NCBI GenBank assembly: GCA_025351205.1 | Contig: JANXWI010000374.1 | Span: 1 to 15,419 of the forward strand | Length of the DNA stretch: 15,419 nucleotides | Direction of reading: 5' to 3' | DNA from: Deinococcus sp. | GTDB lineage: Bacteria; Deinococcota; Deinococci; Deinococcales; Deinococcaceae | Shown here: positions 1 through 7,580 of the stretch, piece by piece | Layout of the letters: each line of letters starts with the position of its first letter | Numbering within the stretch: position 1 is the stretch's first letter | Notes under the pieces: generated by a model | Told to the model about the DNA's origin: nothing | The model's database searches: none | Seen by the model: only the letters and a program-made list of their open reading frames with translations | Program-made: the position numbers and the translations under genes

Positions 1-1612
1 CCTGGATCAGGTCGCTGCGGACGGTGTCGGGCAGGTGGGGTCCCTCGATGGCGGCTTGCAGAACGTGAACCTTGGACGCCGCAGAGAGCGGCAGATGGTC
101 GAGGGTATCGAGGAAGATCTGGCCGGAGGGCGTGATCGGCAGCTGGCGGCCCCGGTTCCGGCTCTGGTAGTACCCCTGGTCGAGCATCACGCCCATCTGG
201 ATGTTTCGCAGCAACGTGGGCAGCTGGGTGTGAACCATGCCTTCCAGCTGCTGCGAGGTGGCCGTGACGTGCCAGCTCGGGGGACTGTCGGTCAGACGCT
301 GAACGGGCATGTCTCCCGCGCTGGCCGCCTTGCGCTGCACCGATGGCCTCGGCTGAACCGTCTGCCGAGCGCCCGACCCCCGTTCAGGAGAAGCACCCTC
401 AGCCGTGGTGACCTCTGCGACCATGCCCTCGTTCGCAACGGCTTCCTGTTCCAGCCCAGGGTCCGCGTCAATGCCCGGTTTGGCCTGCCCCTTGGCCTGC
501 TGCACTGTGTGCGTACCTTCGTGCAGCAAGAGAGCGAAGCCCGTCGGGGTGCCGGGCTGATACTTGCCCGCCCGGAAGAAGATGTCCTGCCCGCTGGTGA
601 AGGCCACCGCATGAAGACTCTTGGCCAGCTTGTCGGCCTCGGCGTCGTCGTGGATACGGACTCTGCTCAGATCGGCATTCAGCCCCAGTTCCAGTTGACG
701 GCGCACCTCTGTCGGGAGCGGGTGTCCCGCTCCCTGTCTGGCCTGGATGCGTTCACTCAGACTCTGGCCTTGCTGCCCGTCATGTTCCGCCTGGGCGTCC
801 TGCAACTGGCGTTGCAACCCGTGGTGGCCCAGCAGCAGGCCGCGTTCTTCTTTATCTTCCTGCGCCTGGGTCTCCTGACGGCGCTGGGCAGTGAGCAACC
901 GATTGACACTCTCGCGGGTGTTCTCGTCCGGCACACGCTGCACCATCACGCTTCGCAATGCTTCCCGGTCCAGTCCTTGCTCAGCAAAGCGCTGCACGGC
1001 TGCGTGGGCCACGTCTGCCCGGCCCGCTGCTGGTAGGTAGCGAGCATCTCTGGTCAGGGCCGCCCCAATCTCGTCGGTGGCGTGCTGCATCAGGGCCTGA
1101 CGCTGAACCGGGCTGAGAGGTAAGGGTGGAACTGGAGCACGTGCGGCCTGCCTGTCCTCTTCACGCTGAAGCTGGATTATGTCCAGCGGGCCAGCGGGGG
1201 CCAGACCGTAAGCCGAGAGTGTCTTGCTGCTGACCTGCACGCTGCGCTGCACCGTGCTCAGTTCGTTCTGGGTGCGCCGTATAGCTAAGTCGTCCTGTCG
1301 CCGCAGTTCGGCGGCCTGCAACACTGGTGCAGCCCGCTGCTGTTGCCGCTGGACGTGTGCGGGGCCAGACTTGTCGAGGCGAGTGAAGGCCCCCAACTGC
1401 TGGGGGAAGACCTGACGCTGCTGTTCCTGCTGCGCCCTTCTGAGCGACAGGCTGGCCTGGACCACGGCGGTGCTCTGCGCCTGCTGGTGGGCGACCTGTT
1501 CTGGGGTCGGGCTAGGCTTATAAAGGTCAGGGCCAAGGCTCCGCTGGTCACCCTGCCTGTTGAGCTTGAGCAGCGAGTCGTCTGCCTGCCTGAATCTGGA
1601 CTTGAACTCCAT
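1..1612 (-). CDS. DUF4157 (eCIS core domain) protein, 3' end beyond the window
   Basis: Open over 537 codons from ATG 1612 to the left edge with no stop, so the C-terminus is missing. An AGGGAGG Shine-Dalgarno lies 7 bases before the ATG, which decides the start. Residues 1-296 are glutamine- and arginine-rich, mostly helical in appearance and likely coiled coil. Residues about 297-372 are a DUF4157 domain: it opens HPLPTEVRRQLE, continues with LSRVRIHDD and AFTSGQDIFFRAGKY, and ends with LLLHEGTHTVQQ, where H364, E365 and H368 form an HExxH-type zinc motif. After it come a low-complexity stretch with VQRK-type motifs and a more structured segment (about 450-537). The family is known as cargo of contractile injection systems and as the leader of some polymorphic toxins; effector function here is inference. 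The plus-strand ORF opposite (35-1036) is only its antisense shadow. Confidence 0.88.
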   Translation of the reverse strand, partial: MEFKSRFRQADDSLLKLNRQGDQRSLGPDLYKPSPTPEQVAHQQAQSTAVVQASLSLRRAQQEQQRQVFPQQLGAFTRLDKSGPAHVQRQQQRAAPVLQAAELRRQDDLAIRRTQNELSTVQRSVQVSSKTLSAYGLAPAGPLDIIQLQREEDRQAARAPVPPLPLSPVQRQALMQHATDEIGAALTRDARYLPAAGRADVAHAAVQRFAEQGLDREALRSVMVQRVPDENTRESVNRLLTAQRRQETQAQEDKEERGLLLGHHGLQRQLQDAQAEHDGQQGQSLSERIQARQGAGHPLPTEVRRQLELGLNADLSRVRIHDDAEADKLAKSLHAVAFTSGQDIFFRAGKYQPGTPTGFALLLHEGTHTVQQAKGQAKPGIDADPGLEQEAVANEGMVAEVTTAEGASPERGSGARQTVQPRPSVQRKAASAGDMPVQRLTDSPPSWHVTATSQQLEGMVHTQLPTLLRNIQMGVMLDQGYYQSRNRGRQLPITPSGQIFLDTLDHLPLSAASKVHVLQAAIEGPHLPDTVRSDLIQ

Positions 1613-2050
1613 AGGTCGGCCTCCCTGGTGGCCCTGAGTTTACCAGGGGAACCCGATGAGCATCTCCAACCCTGCGGCCAGTTTCGTGTGCATGAAGTCA
1701 GCCGTACCCAGCTTGACGGACCGCTGTTGGGGAAATGAGCATGGCTGACTGGCATGTCACGTGCAAGCTTGCGTCAGGCAGGAGGAGCCACCCTAATTCA
1801 ACACGAGCCACTGTGCTTGAACCAGCGGTGACTCCGGGGAGCATTGGTACTTCGGCACAAAGCTCCAATTGTGGGTATAGGACGTCACTGGCAGCACTCA
1901 TCTTTGGACCCAAACGATACCCAAAGGAGGTAGTATCAGGCGTAACATGGTTACACACGGCTCTAAATATAATCGGAACAAACGTCCTCTGAGTGCAGAA
2001 AAAACACCAATCAATACAAGCCAATACACCAGAAAAAACAGACGATCTTT
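1613..2050. other. Gene-free stretch at island end
   Basis: No convincing gene is seen on either strand. Short ORFs here lack ribosome sites and recognisable motifs. The stretch is richer in A and T towards its right end (1860-2050), where the arm-like repeats lie. A TATAAT at 1968-1973 on the plus strand has no good -35 and no gene behind it. I could not identify a clear promoter for the DUF4157 gene on the minus strand. Confidence 0.5.
1996..2040. repeat. Paired short direct repeats beside the tRNA fragment (arm-site-like)
   Basis: An exact 11-bp direct repeat CAGAAAAAACA-type (c-a-g, six a, c-a) occurs at 1996-2006 and 2030-2040. Between them CAATACA occurs at 2012-2018 and 2022-2028, spaced exactly 10 bp, one helical turn. 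Short, phased direct repeats 10-55 bp from an attachment core are what arm-binding sites of lambda-type integrases look like. The repeats are seen directly; the role is inference. Confidence 0.4.
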
Positions 2051-2098
2051 CGCCTGATAAGCGTGAGGTCCCCAGTTCAAGTCTGGGCATCCGCACCA
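2051..2098 (+). other. 3' fragment of tRNA-Ile(GAT), putative attachment site
   Basis: CGC-CTGATAA-GCG at 2051-2063 is the anticodon stem-loop of tRNA-Ile, with U33, anticodon GAT and A37. It is followed by variable loop AGGTC, a perfect T-arm (CCCAG, loop TTCAAGT, CTGGG at 2071-2087), acceptor 3' strand CATCCGC (2088-2094), discriminator A and encoded CCA (2096-2098). The partner acceptor strand GCGGATG and any D-arm are absent upstream, so it cannot fold into a tRNA. Only three bases of the 5' anticodon stem are kept, so identity begins inside that stem, a usual crossover zone of tyrosine integrases. A terminator follows 10 bases later. Confidence 0.8.
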
Positions 2099-2107
2099 GA
2101 AGAAAGA

Positions 2108-2133
2108 AACCTCGTCTCAGGCGGGGTTTTTTT
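2108..2133 (+). terminator. Intrinsic terminator after the tRNA fragment
   Basis: A 7-bp stem AACCTCG / CGGGGTT (one T-G pair) with loop TCTCAGG runs into seven T. It sits 10 bases after the CCA and is presumably the original terminator of the tRNA-Ile transcript, which supports the view that the right side of the fragment is native chromosome. Confidence 0.8.
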
Positions 2134-2240
2134 GTTGCCATGAGGCAGCTGTGTTCGGTACATCCCGCCGTGACCCTGCGGTCAGGAGGCCGGGTGAAAC
2201 ACGTCGCCGGAAAAGTGTTTCTCATGACTGTGGGGCAACC

Positions 2241-2278
2241 CTGAGCGCAGTCGTCCTCAATTTGAGGGTTCGGCTCAG
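2241..2278. repeat. Nested inverted repeat (hairpin)
   Basis: Outer arms CTGAGC (2241-2246) and GCTCAG (2273-2278) enclose a near-perfect inner palindrome CCTCAA-T-TTGAGG (2255-2267). The two stems are separated by unpaired 8- and 5-base sides. No T-run follows. The function is unknown; a structured small RNA or a repeat-element remnant are options. Confidence 0.45.
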
Positions 2279-2374
2279 GAAGACGGGAAGCCTCACCGCC
2301 CACCGGGCTGAGACAGCGTCAACCGATCAGCGGGGGATAGTTGGTCAGAGTTCCTGGGATGCTCGGCCCGCCTT

Positions 2375-2428
2375 CCCCCTCACTTCCTCGCTGCGTAAGG
2401 CCCCGCTCCCACAAGGGTCGAGGGGAAA
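2375..2428. repeat. Dispersed non-coding repeat, degenerate copy
   Basis: CCCCCTCACTTCCTCGCTGC followed by TAAGGCCCC and CCCACAAGGG matches the core of the element at 4391-4500, allowing a few substitutions and lacking that copy's roughly 55-base insert. No terminal inverted repeats are seen around this copy. GC-rich repeats built on CCCCTCACC and CCCACAAGGGG are common intergenic repeats in Deinococcus and other bacteria. Confidence 0.6.
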
Positions 2429-2518
2429 AGCGCCCCTATCGGACCGGTTGATGGTGCGCCAGCCATGACGGGCAGCCTGAAGCGGTCAACCTGCCCGGCA
2501 CCTGGCCCCGGGGCGCGG

Positions 2519-2524
2519 CATACT
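2519..2524 (+). promoter_or_regulatory. Candidate -10 element of mqnB (near-leaderless)
   Basis: CATACT ends exactly 6 bases before the ATG at 2531, the same placement as the TANNNT hexamers of other genes in this window. It has C instead of T at its first position, so it is the weakest of the set. No -35 is evident. Confidence 0.4.
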
Positions 2525-2530
2525 GGTGAC

Positions 2531-3295
2531 ATGGACGTTCTGATCGTGGTGGCGACGGCGGCTGAGGCCCGGCGGCTCGCCGACCTGCCCGCCCGCACCG
2601 TGGTCTGCGGCGTCGGGCCGGTCTCGGCGGCGCTGGCGACCCAGCAGGCGCTGCACCGTGGCCCGCGCCCGGATCTGGTGGTCAGTGCCGGAATCGGTGG
2701 GGCCTACACGGAATCCGGTCTGGTCCCCGGCATAGTGGCAGTGGCGAGCCGGATGGTCTACGGCGATCTGGGAGCCTGGGACGGCGAGACCTTCCTGGGG
2801 TTTGCGGAGCTGGGTCTGAGCGTGCTGCCCGGAGCTGAGAATCCGGGTCTCTTTGCTGCATGGGAAGGCAGTCAGGCGCTCGCCTCACGGCTGGGGCTGG
2901 CCTGCGGCCCCTTTGTTACGGTCAGTGCGGCCACGGGCAGTGGGCCGCAGGCGGGAGCGCTGCTGGCCCGCTTTCCCGGTGCTCTGGTCGAGGGCATGGA
3001 GGGGGCCGGGGTGGCGCAGGCCGCCGCGCTGCATGGCGTGGCCTGCACCGAGATTCGTGGGGTGTCGAACATGGTCGGGCCGCGTGACCGCCCCTCATGG
3101 CAGATCGAAGCCGCCCTGGACGCGCTGCACGCAGCGCTGGCCGGTCTGCTGTACGGGTCTGGCGACGCGCGCGGGCCTGCCGGGCTGAACGGCTCGCCCA
3201 AACCACGCCCGGGCGGCGGGGTTTCAGGACCTGCAAATTCAGGCCCTGTAGATTCAGACCCTTTAGATTCAGACCCTGTAGATTCAGAACCGTGA
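2531..3295 (+). CDS. mqnB: Futalosine hydrolase MqnB
   Basis: 254 residues. It hydrolyses futalosine (or aminofutalosine) to dehypoxanthinylfutalosine plus the base, in the futalosine route to menaquinone, in the cytoplasm. It belongs to the nucleoside phosphorylase/hydrolase fold: N-terminal MDVLIVVATAAEA with E12; VSAGIGGAY glycine-rich motif; VEGMEGAG with E157 of the substrate-binding M-E pair; and RGVSNMVGPRDR (179-187), where this family puts its catalytic acid region. The start is ATG 2531, not the longer frame from 2465, because homologous sequence begins at MDVLIVV and a -10-like hexamer sits 6 bases ahead. The enzyme core ends near residue 215; about 35 extra residues follow, ending in Pro-Asp-Ser pentapeptide repeats coded by 15-bp tandem units. 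The stop overlaps the next start (GTGA), so the two genes are probably co-translated. Confidence 0.88.
   Translation: MDVLIVVATAAEARRLADLPARTVVCGVGPVSAALATQQALHRGPRPDLVVSAGIGGAYTESGLVPGIVAVASRMVYGDLGAWDGETFLGFAELGLSVLPGAENPGLFAAWEGSQALASRLGLACGPFVTVSAATGSGPQAGALLARFPGALVEGMEGAGVAQAAALHGVACTEIRGVSNMVGPRDRPSWQIEAALDALHAALAGLLYGSGDARGPAGLNGSPKPRPGGGVSGPANSGPVDSDPLDSDPVDSEP
3227..3286 (+). repeat. Four tandem 15-bp units at the 3' end of mqnB
   Basis: Units 3227-3241, 3242-3256, 3257-3271 and 3272-3286 share the pattern G-R-C-C-C-T-x-x-A-G-A-T-T-C-A; the third and fourth differ at one base, and the first is the most diverged. In frame they encode SGPAN, SGPVD, SDPLD and SDPVD. A broken fifth unit runs into the stop codon and the start of the next gene. 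Unit length is a multiple of three, so gain or loss of copies keeps both reading frames. Confidence 0.85.
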
Positions 3296-4335
3296 GGCCG
3301 TTCTCGCCCCTCAGGCGACGCCTTCTGCACCGACGCTCGCTCCGGCAACGCCCCGTCGACCAGAAACCGGGCCGTCAGCGCCGCTGGCTGATGCCGGTGC
3401 TGCTGGCGGCGCTGGCGCTGGCGCTCTGGATCAACTTCGCGCCGTTTACCCGTCTGACCCAGCCGCTGGCGGCGGCGCGCGTGGCCCACCTGCCTGCCAC
3501 CACGCCCTTTTACAGCGGCCAGCGGATCATGGTGCTGTCTCCGCACCACGACGACGAGACGCTGTGCTGCGGCGGCCTGATACAGCAGGCCAGAGCAGCC
3601 GGGGCCGAGGTCTACCTGACCTTCATGACCAGCGGCGACGGCTTCGAGTTCGATGCGGCCTTCGAGGGCCGCCAGCTGCGCCCCGGCCCGCAGGCGTTCC
3701 GTGACCTGGCCCTGAAGCGCATGGACGAGGCCCGGGCGGCGGCCCGTGTGCTGGGCGTGCCTGCCAGCCACCTGAGCTTCCTGGGCTACCCCGACGGCGG
3801 GCTGCTGCACTTGTTCCTGGAAAACTACGCCACGCCGTACCTCTCGCCCACCACCCAGCTCAACCGGGTCGGCTACGACGGCGCGCTCAACCCCGGCAGC
3901 AGCTACACCGGGCTGAATCTGGAACGCGACCTGGACGCCCGCCTGGACGCGGTGAAGCCCGATCTGCTGCTGGTTCCTGCCCCGCAGGACGCTCACCCCG
4001 ACCACCGCACCACCGGCTACCTGGCCCTGCGCCTGATGGCCAGGCGCGGTCAGGCCGGGCGGCTGCGCTTCTGGGTGGTCCACGGCGGTCTGGAATGGCC
4101 GCTGCCCAAGGGCGTCCACCGCACCTCTCCGCTGACCCTGCCGAGCCGGGGCATGAACCTGGCCTGGACCCGCGCCGACCTGACGCCCGCGCAGGTGCTG
4201 CAAAAGGCCAGGGCGATCCGTGAGTACCGCACCCAGATGCTGCTGCTCGGAAGGTTCATGGAAGCCTTCGAGCGCAAGAACGAGCTGCTCAGCACCACCC
4301 CGCTGCCTCCCGGTCCGGTTCTGCACGGCCACTGA
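3292..4335 (+). CDS. Membrane-anchored PIG-L family N-acetyl-sugar deacetylase
   Basis: 347 residues from GTG 3292, whose GTGA overlaps the mqnB stop; ATG 3391 (residue 34) is an alternative. The first 32 residues are strongly basic, then residues about 33-52 (LMPVLLAALALALWINF) form one membrane segment with the positive side inside, so the enzyme domain is probably outside the membrane. The PIG-L/LmbE zinc motif PHHDDE is at 84-89 and the second histidine motif AHPDH at 234-238. The family removes acetyl from GlcNAc-type sugars. Deinococcus makes bacillithiol with a PIG-L enzyme (BshB), but BshB is soluble and shorter, so an envelope sugar substrate is more likely here. No functional link to menaquinone is evident beyond the overlap. 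Confidence 0.82.
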   Translation: MRPFSPLRRRLLHRRSLRQRPVDQKPGRQRRWLMPVLLAALALALWINFAPFTRLTQPLAAARVAHLPATTPFYSGQRIMVLSPHHDDETLCCGGLIQQARAAGAEVYLTFMTSGDGFEFDAAFEGRQLRPGPQAFRDLALKRMDEARAAARVLGVPASHLSFLGYPDGGLLHLFLENYATPYLSPTTQLNRVGYDGALNPGSSYTGLNLERDLDARLDAVKPDLLLVPAPQDAHPDHRTTGYLALRLMARRGQAGRLRFWVVHGGLEWPLPKGVHRTSPLTLPSRGMNLAWTRADLTPAQVLQKARAIREYRTQMLLLGRFMEAFERKNELLSTTPLPPGPVLHGH

Positions 4336-4360
4336 TCACGGATTCCGGATGAACGGCTAA

Positions 4361-4529
4361 AGCATTTGTCATAACAAAGCGTTCCTCGGTGGCCCCCTCA
4401 CCCCCTCGCTGCGCGAGGCCCTTCTCTCTGCGAGCGACCAAGCGTCGTCAACGGCGCTGCTCTGGTCAAGACGCTGTACCAGTCCCACAAGGGGAGAGGA
4501 GAACTGCTGGTCTACTTATGACAAATGCT
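4361..4529. mobile_element. Small element with 14-bp terminal inverted repeats (MITE-like)
   Basis: AGCATTTGTCATAA at 4361-4374 is perfectly mirrored by TTATGACAAATGCT at 4516-4529, giving a 169-bp unit with no coding capacity. Its middle (4392-4500) has the dispersed CCCCCTCACCCCCTCGCTGC ... CCCACAAGGGGAGAGGAG core also seen at 2375-2428. Between these two core halves about 55 bases are inserted (roughly 4427-4482). No target-site duplication is obvious at the ends. It resembles a miniature inverted-repeat element or the small non-coding repeats described in Deinococcus; which, I cannot say. Confidence 0.6.
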
Positions 4530-4592
4530 CTGAGTTCTGTTCATCCTGCCCAAGAAGCGGTCAGGCGTCGTCAACAGCGCTGTTCTGATCAC
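4440..4592. repeat. Imperfect 29-base direct repeat, two copies
   Basis: Copies at 4440-4468 and 4562-4590 match at 25 of 29 bases; the shared core is GCGTCGTCAAC, then GCGCTG, then TCTG and TCA. In the first copy AGCGTC (4441-4446) and GACGCT (4470-4475) make it part of a hairpin; this is the material that interrupts the dispersed core. The second copy lies outside the 14-bp inverted ends. Confidence 0.6.
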
Positions 4593-4643
4593 GTGGCGAT
4601 GGCCCGGACGTCGCGGCGATGATTTCCGGCGGAGGGCAGGCAT

Positions 4644-4668
4644 AAAAAAAGCGCCCCCGAAGGGACGC
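4644..4668 (-). terminator. Intrinsic terminator of rpmI-rplT
   Basis: Read on the minus strand: GCGTCCC, loop TTCG, GGGGCGC, then seven T. It is a 7-bp GC-rich stem with a stable tetraloop, starting 21 bases after the rplT stop. Confidence 0.92.
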
Positions 4669-4689
4669 CTCTGATACCCGGACCTGAGT

Positions 4690-5079
4690 TCAGGCAGCCG
4701 TGCTCTTGCGTGCTTCCTGAATGGAAGCGTGGGCGGCCTTGGCGCTCTGCACGATCACGGCAAAGGCTTCCGGCTCACGGGCGGCGAGGTCAGCCAGCAC
4801 CTTGCGGTCCAGCCCGATGCCCGCACCCTTCAGGCCGGCAATAAAGGTGCTGTAGCTCATGCCGTGCAGACGCGCACCGGCATTGATGCGCTGTATCCAG
4901 AGGCGGCGGAAGTCGCGCTTCTTGTTGCGGCGATCCCGGTACTCGTAGGTCGCGGCGTTCAGCAGGGTCTGGAAGGCGTTCTTGTAGTTCTTGCTGCGCG
5001 ATCCACGGAAGCCCTTGGCCTGCTTGAGGGTCTTCTTGTGGCGGCGGCGGCGGACAACTCCGGTCTTGACGCGTGACAT
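4690..5079 (-). CDS. rplT: 50S ribosomal protein L20
   Basis: 129 residues. L20 binds 23S rRNA early in large-subunit assembly. The basic N-terminal extension (MSRVKTGVVRRRRHKKTLKQ), the AKGFRGSRSKNYKNA segment, RRLWIQRINAGARLHGMSYS and the globular end GIGLDRKVLADLA are all typical. It is about 10 residues longer at the C-terminus than the usual 117-119. Its start lies 3 bases after the rpmI stop with an AAGGGGA ribosome site inside the end of rpmI, so the two are one operon. In many bacteria L20 represses its own operon by binding the leader. Confidence 0.97.
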   Translation of the reverse strand: MSRVKTGVVRRRRHKKTLKQAKGFRGSRSKNYKNAFQTLLNAATYEYRDRRNKKRDFRRLWIQRINAGARLHGMSYSTFIAGLKGAGIGLDRKVLADLAAREPEAFAVIVQSAKAAHASIQEARKSTAA

Positions 5080-5082
5080 GGC

Positions 5083-5283
<201 letters not shown>

Positions 5284-5349
5284 GAATCTCCCTGGCCCGG
5301 CGAACACTGCCCCGCAGAAACGGGAATCAGGTTGCCGTCCGGGAACATG

Positions 5350-5377
5350 GGCCGTCTCTCGCTGGAGACTGTTGGCC
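5350..5377 (-). promoter_or_regulatory. Hairpin in the rpmI-rplT leader
   Basis: GTCTC (5354-5358) pairs with GAGAC (5365-5369) around a 6-base loop, flanked by GGCC on both sides (5350-5353 and 5374-5377) with a 4-base bulge. It falls within the roughly 110-base leader between promoter and rpmI start. A role in L20 feedback is possible but unproven; the sequence does not obviously match the L20 leader structures I know. Confidence 0.35.
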
Positions 5378-5403
5378 GCCCCGTTCCACTTGGCCGACTT
5401 GAG

Positions 5404-5432
5404 AGTATACAGGCTGTCGGCGGGAGGGGCAA
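5404..5432 (-). promoter_or_regulatory. Promoter of rpmI-rplT
   Basis: On the minus strand TTGCCC (5432-5427) and TATACT (5409-5404) are separated by exactly 17 bases, a good vegetative promoter. Transcription would start near 5397 and give a leader of about 110 bases. Confidence 0.72.
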
Positions 5433-5508
5433 GCGGCGCTCGTGCTGTTCAGAGACTGCCCAGGAAAGAAGCGTGACCTCTGCCTGACCACAACCTGCCC
5501 TGATGCGC

Positions 5509-5514
5509 TACAAT
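5509..5514 (+). promoter_or_regulatory. Candidate -10 of typA
   Basis: TACAAT (5509-5514) faces typA. A possible -35, CTGACC at 5484-5489, is 19 bases away, longer than ideal. The transcript would begin near 5521 and run at once into the hairpin and T-run at 5528-5555, giving a typA leader of about 190 bases. Confidence 0.5.
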
Positions 5515-5527
5515 CCATGTTTGTGAA

Positions 5528-5555
5528 GCCCGCCTGACCTTCAGCGGGCCTTTTT
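5528..5555 (+). terminator. Terminator-like hairpin in the typA leader (attenuator candidate)
   Basis: GCCCGC (5528-5533) pairs with GCGGGC (5544-5549); TGA and TCA continue the stem inside with one bulged C, and five T follow at 5551-5555. No gene ends just upstream on the plus strand, so a terminator here would act on the typA transcript itself. It could equally stop stray transcription coming from the left. Confidence 0.55.
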
Positions 5556-5708
5556 GTGGCCGGCGTTTCTCAGAACCTTCTGCCGCTCCCTGCATGTCAC
5601 GGCGCTGGCACCTGCCCGGCGAATCGGGAACGCGTGTTCAGAGCGCTGGAAAGGCCAGCGGGGCAGCGGCGGCGAGAGCAGGGTTGGCCCACCAAGGAGA
5701 CAGTGAAC

Positions 5709-7490
<1,782 letters not shown>

Positions 7491-7506
7491 GCTTTAAATA
7501 TTCACA

Positions 7507-7538
7507 AAAGGCCGCCTGGGAGACTGGGCGGCTTTTTT
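7507..7538 (+). terminator. Intrinsic terminator of typA
   Basis: GCCGCC (7511-7516) and GGCGGC (7527-7532) form the stem; six T follow (7533-7538), with an A-run in front (7507-7509). It begins about 17 bases after the typA stop. Confidence 0.9.
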
Positions 7539-7569
7539 CGTGCTTCAGGCAGCAGTCACAGACGGCAGA

Positions 7570-7575
7570 TAACAT
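7570..7575 (+). promoter_or_regulatory. Candidate -10, leaderless start of the 7581 gene
   Basis: TAACAT ends 5 bases before ATG 7581 and no ribosome site is present, which fits transcription starting at or near the start codon. No clear -35. Confidence 0.4.
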
Positions 7576-7580
7576 GGGGC

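Larger units (their letters stand above)
1..2098. mobile_element. Right end of a putative genomic island integrated in tRNA-Ile
   Basis: Inferred unit. Its right boundary is the tRNA-Ile(GAT) 3' fragment at 2051-2098, which has no 5' half, the configuration left at the distal end when a tyrosine-recombinase element inserts into a tRNA gene. Left of the fragment are two pairs of short direct repeats (arm-site-like), 440 bases without a gene, and a DUF4157 gene of the kind often carried on accessory DNA. Right of it the native-looking terminator and housekeeping genes begin. No integrase is visible; it and the intact tRNA should lie beyond the left edge. Loss of a tRNA by simple deletion remains possible. 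Confidence 0.45.
2134..2518. other. Gene-free stretch between tRNA fragment and mqnB
   Basis: No supportable gene. It holds a two-level inverted repeat (2241-2278) and a degenerate copy of a dispersed repeat (2375-2428), annotated separately. Otherwise nothing recognisable is seen. Confidence 0.5.
4336..4643. other. Repeat-rich gene-free stretch
   Basis: No gene is supported. The stretch holds a small element with 14-bp inverted ends (4361-4529) and a 29-base imperfect direct repeat whose two copies lie one inside and one outside that element. The small ORF across it is an accident of repeats. Confidence 0.55.

Noticed and set aside
35..1036. 333-codon plus-strand ORF at the left edge
   Set aside because: It is antisense to the DUF4157 gene, whose minus-strand frame has recognisable motifs and a good ribosome site.
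1285..1755. 156-codon minus-strand ORF
   Set aside because: It is in another frame of the DUF4157 gene, with no motif and no ribosome site.
1735..1992. 85-codon plus-strand ORF near the island end
   Set aside because: No ribosome site, no recognisable motif, and it lies in a stretch that looks non-coding.
2051..2098. Complete tRNA gene
   Set aside because: The D-arm and 5' acceptor strand are missing; the upstream 30 bases cannot supply them.
1698..2303. 201-codon minus-strand ORF
   Set aside because: It reads across the antisense of the tRNA fragment and terminator (MPRLELGTSRLS is the usual false peptide from antisense tRNA).
2872..4332. 486-codon minus-strand ORF
   Set aside because: It is an antisense shadow of mqnB and the PIG-L gene, produced by GC-rich third positions; no domain is recognisable.
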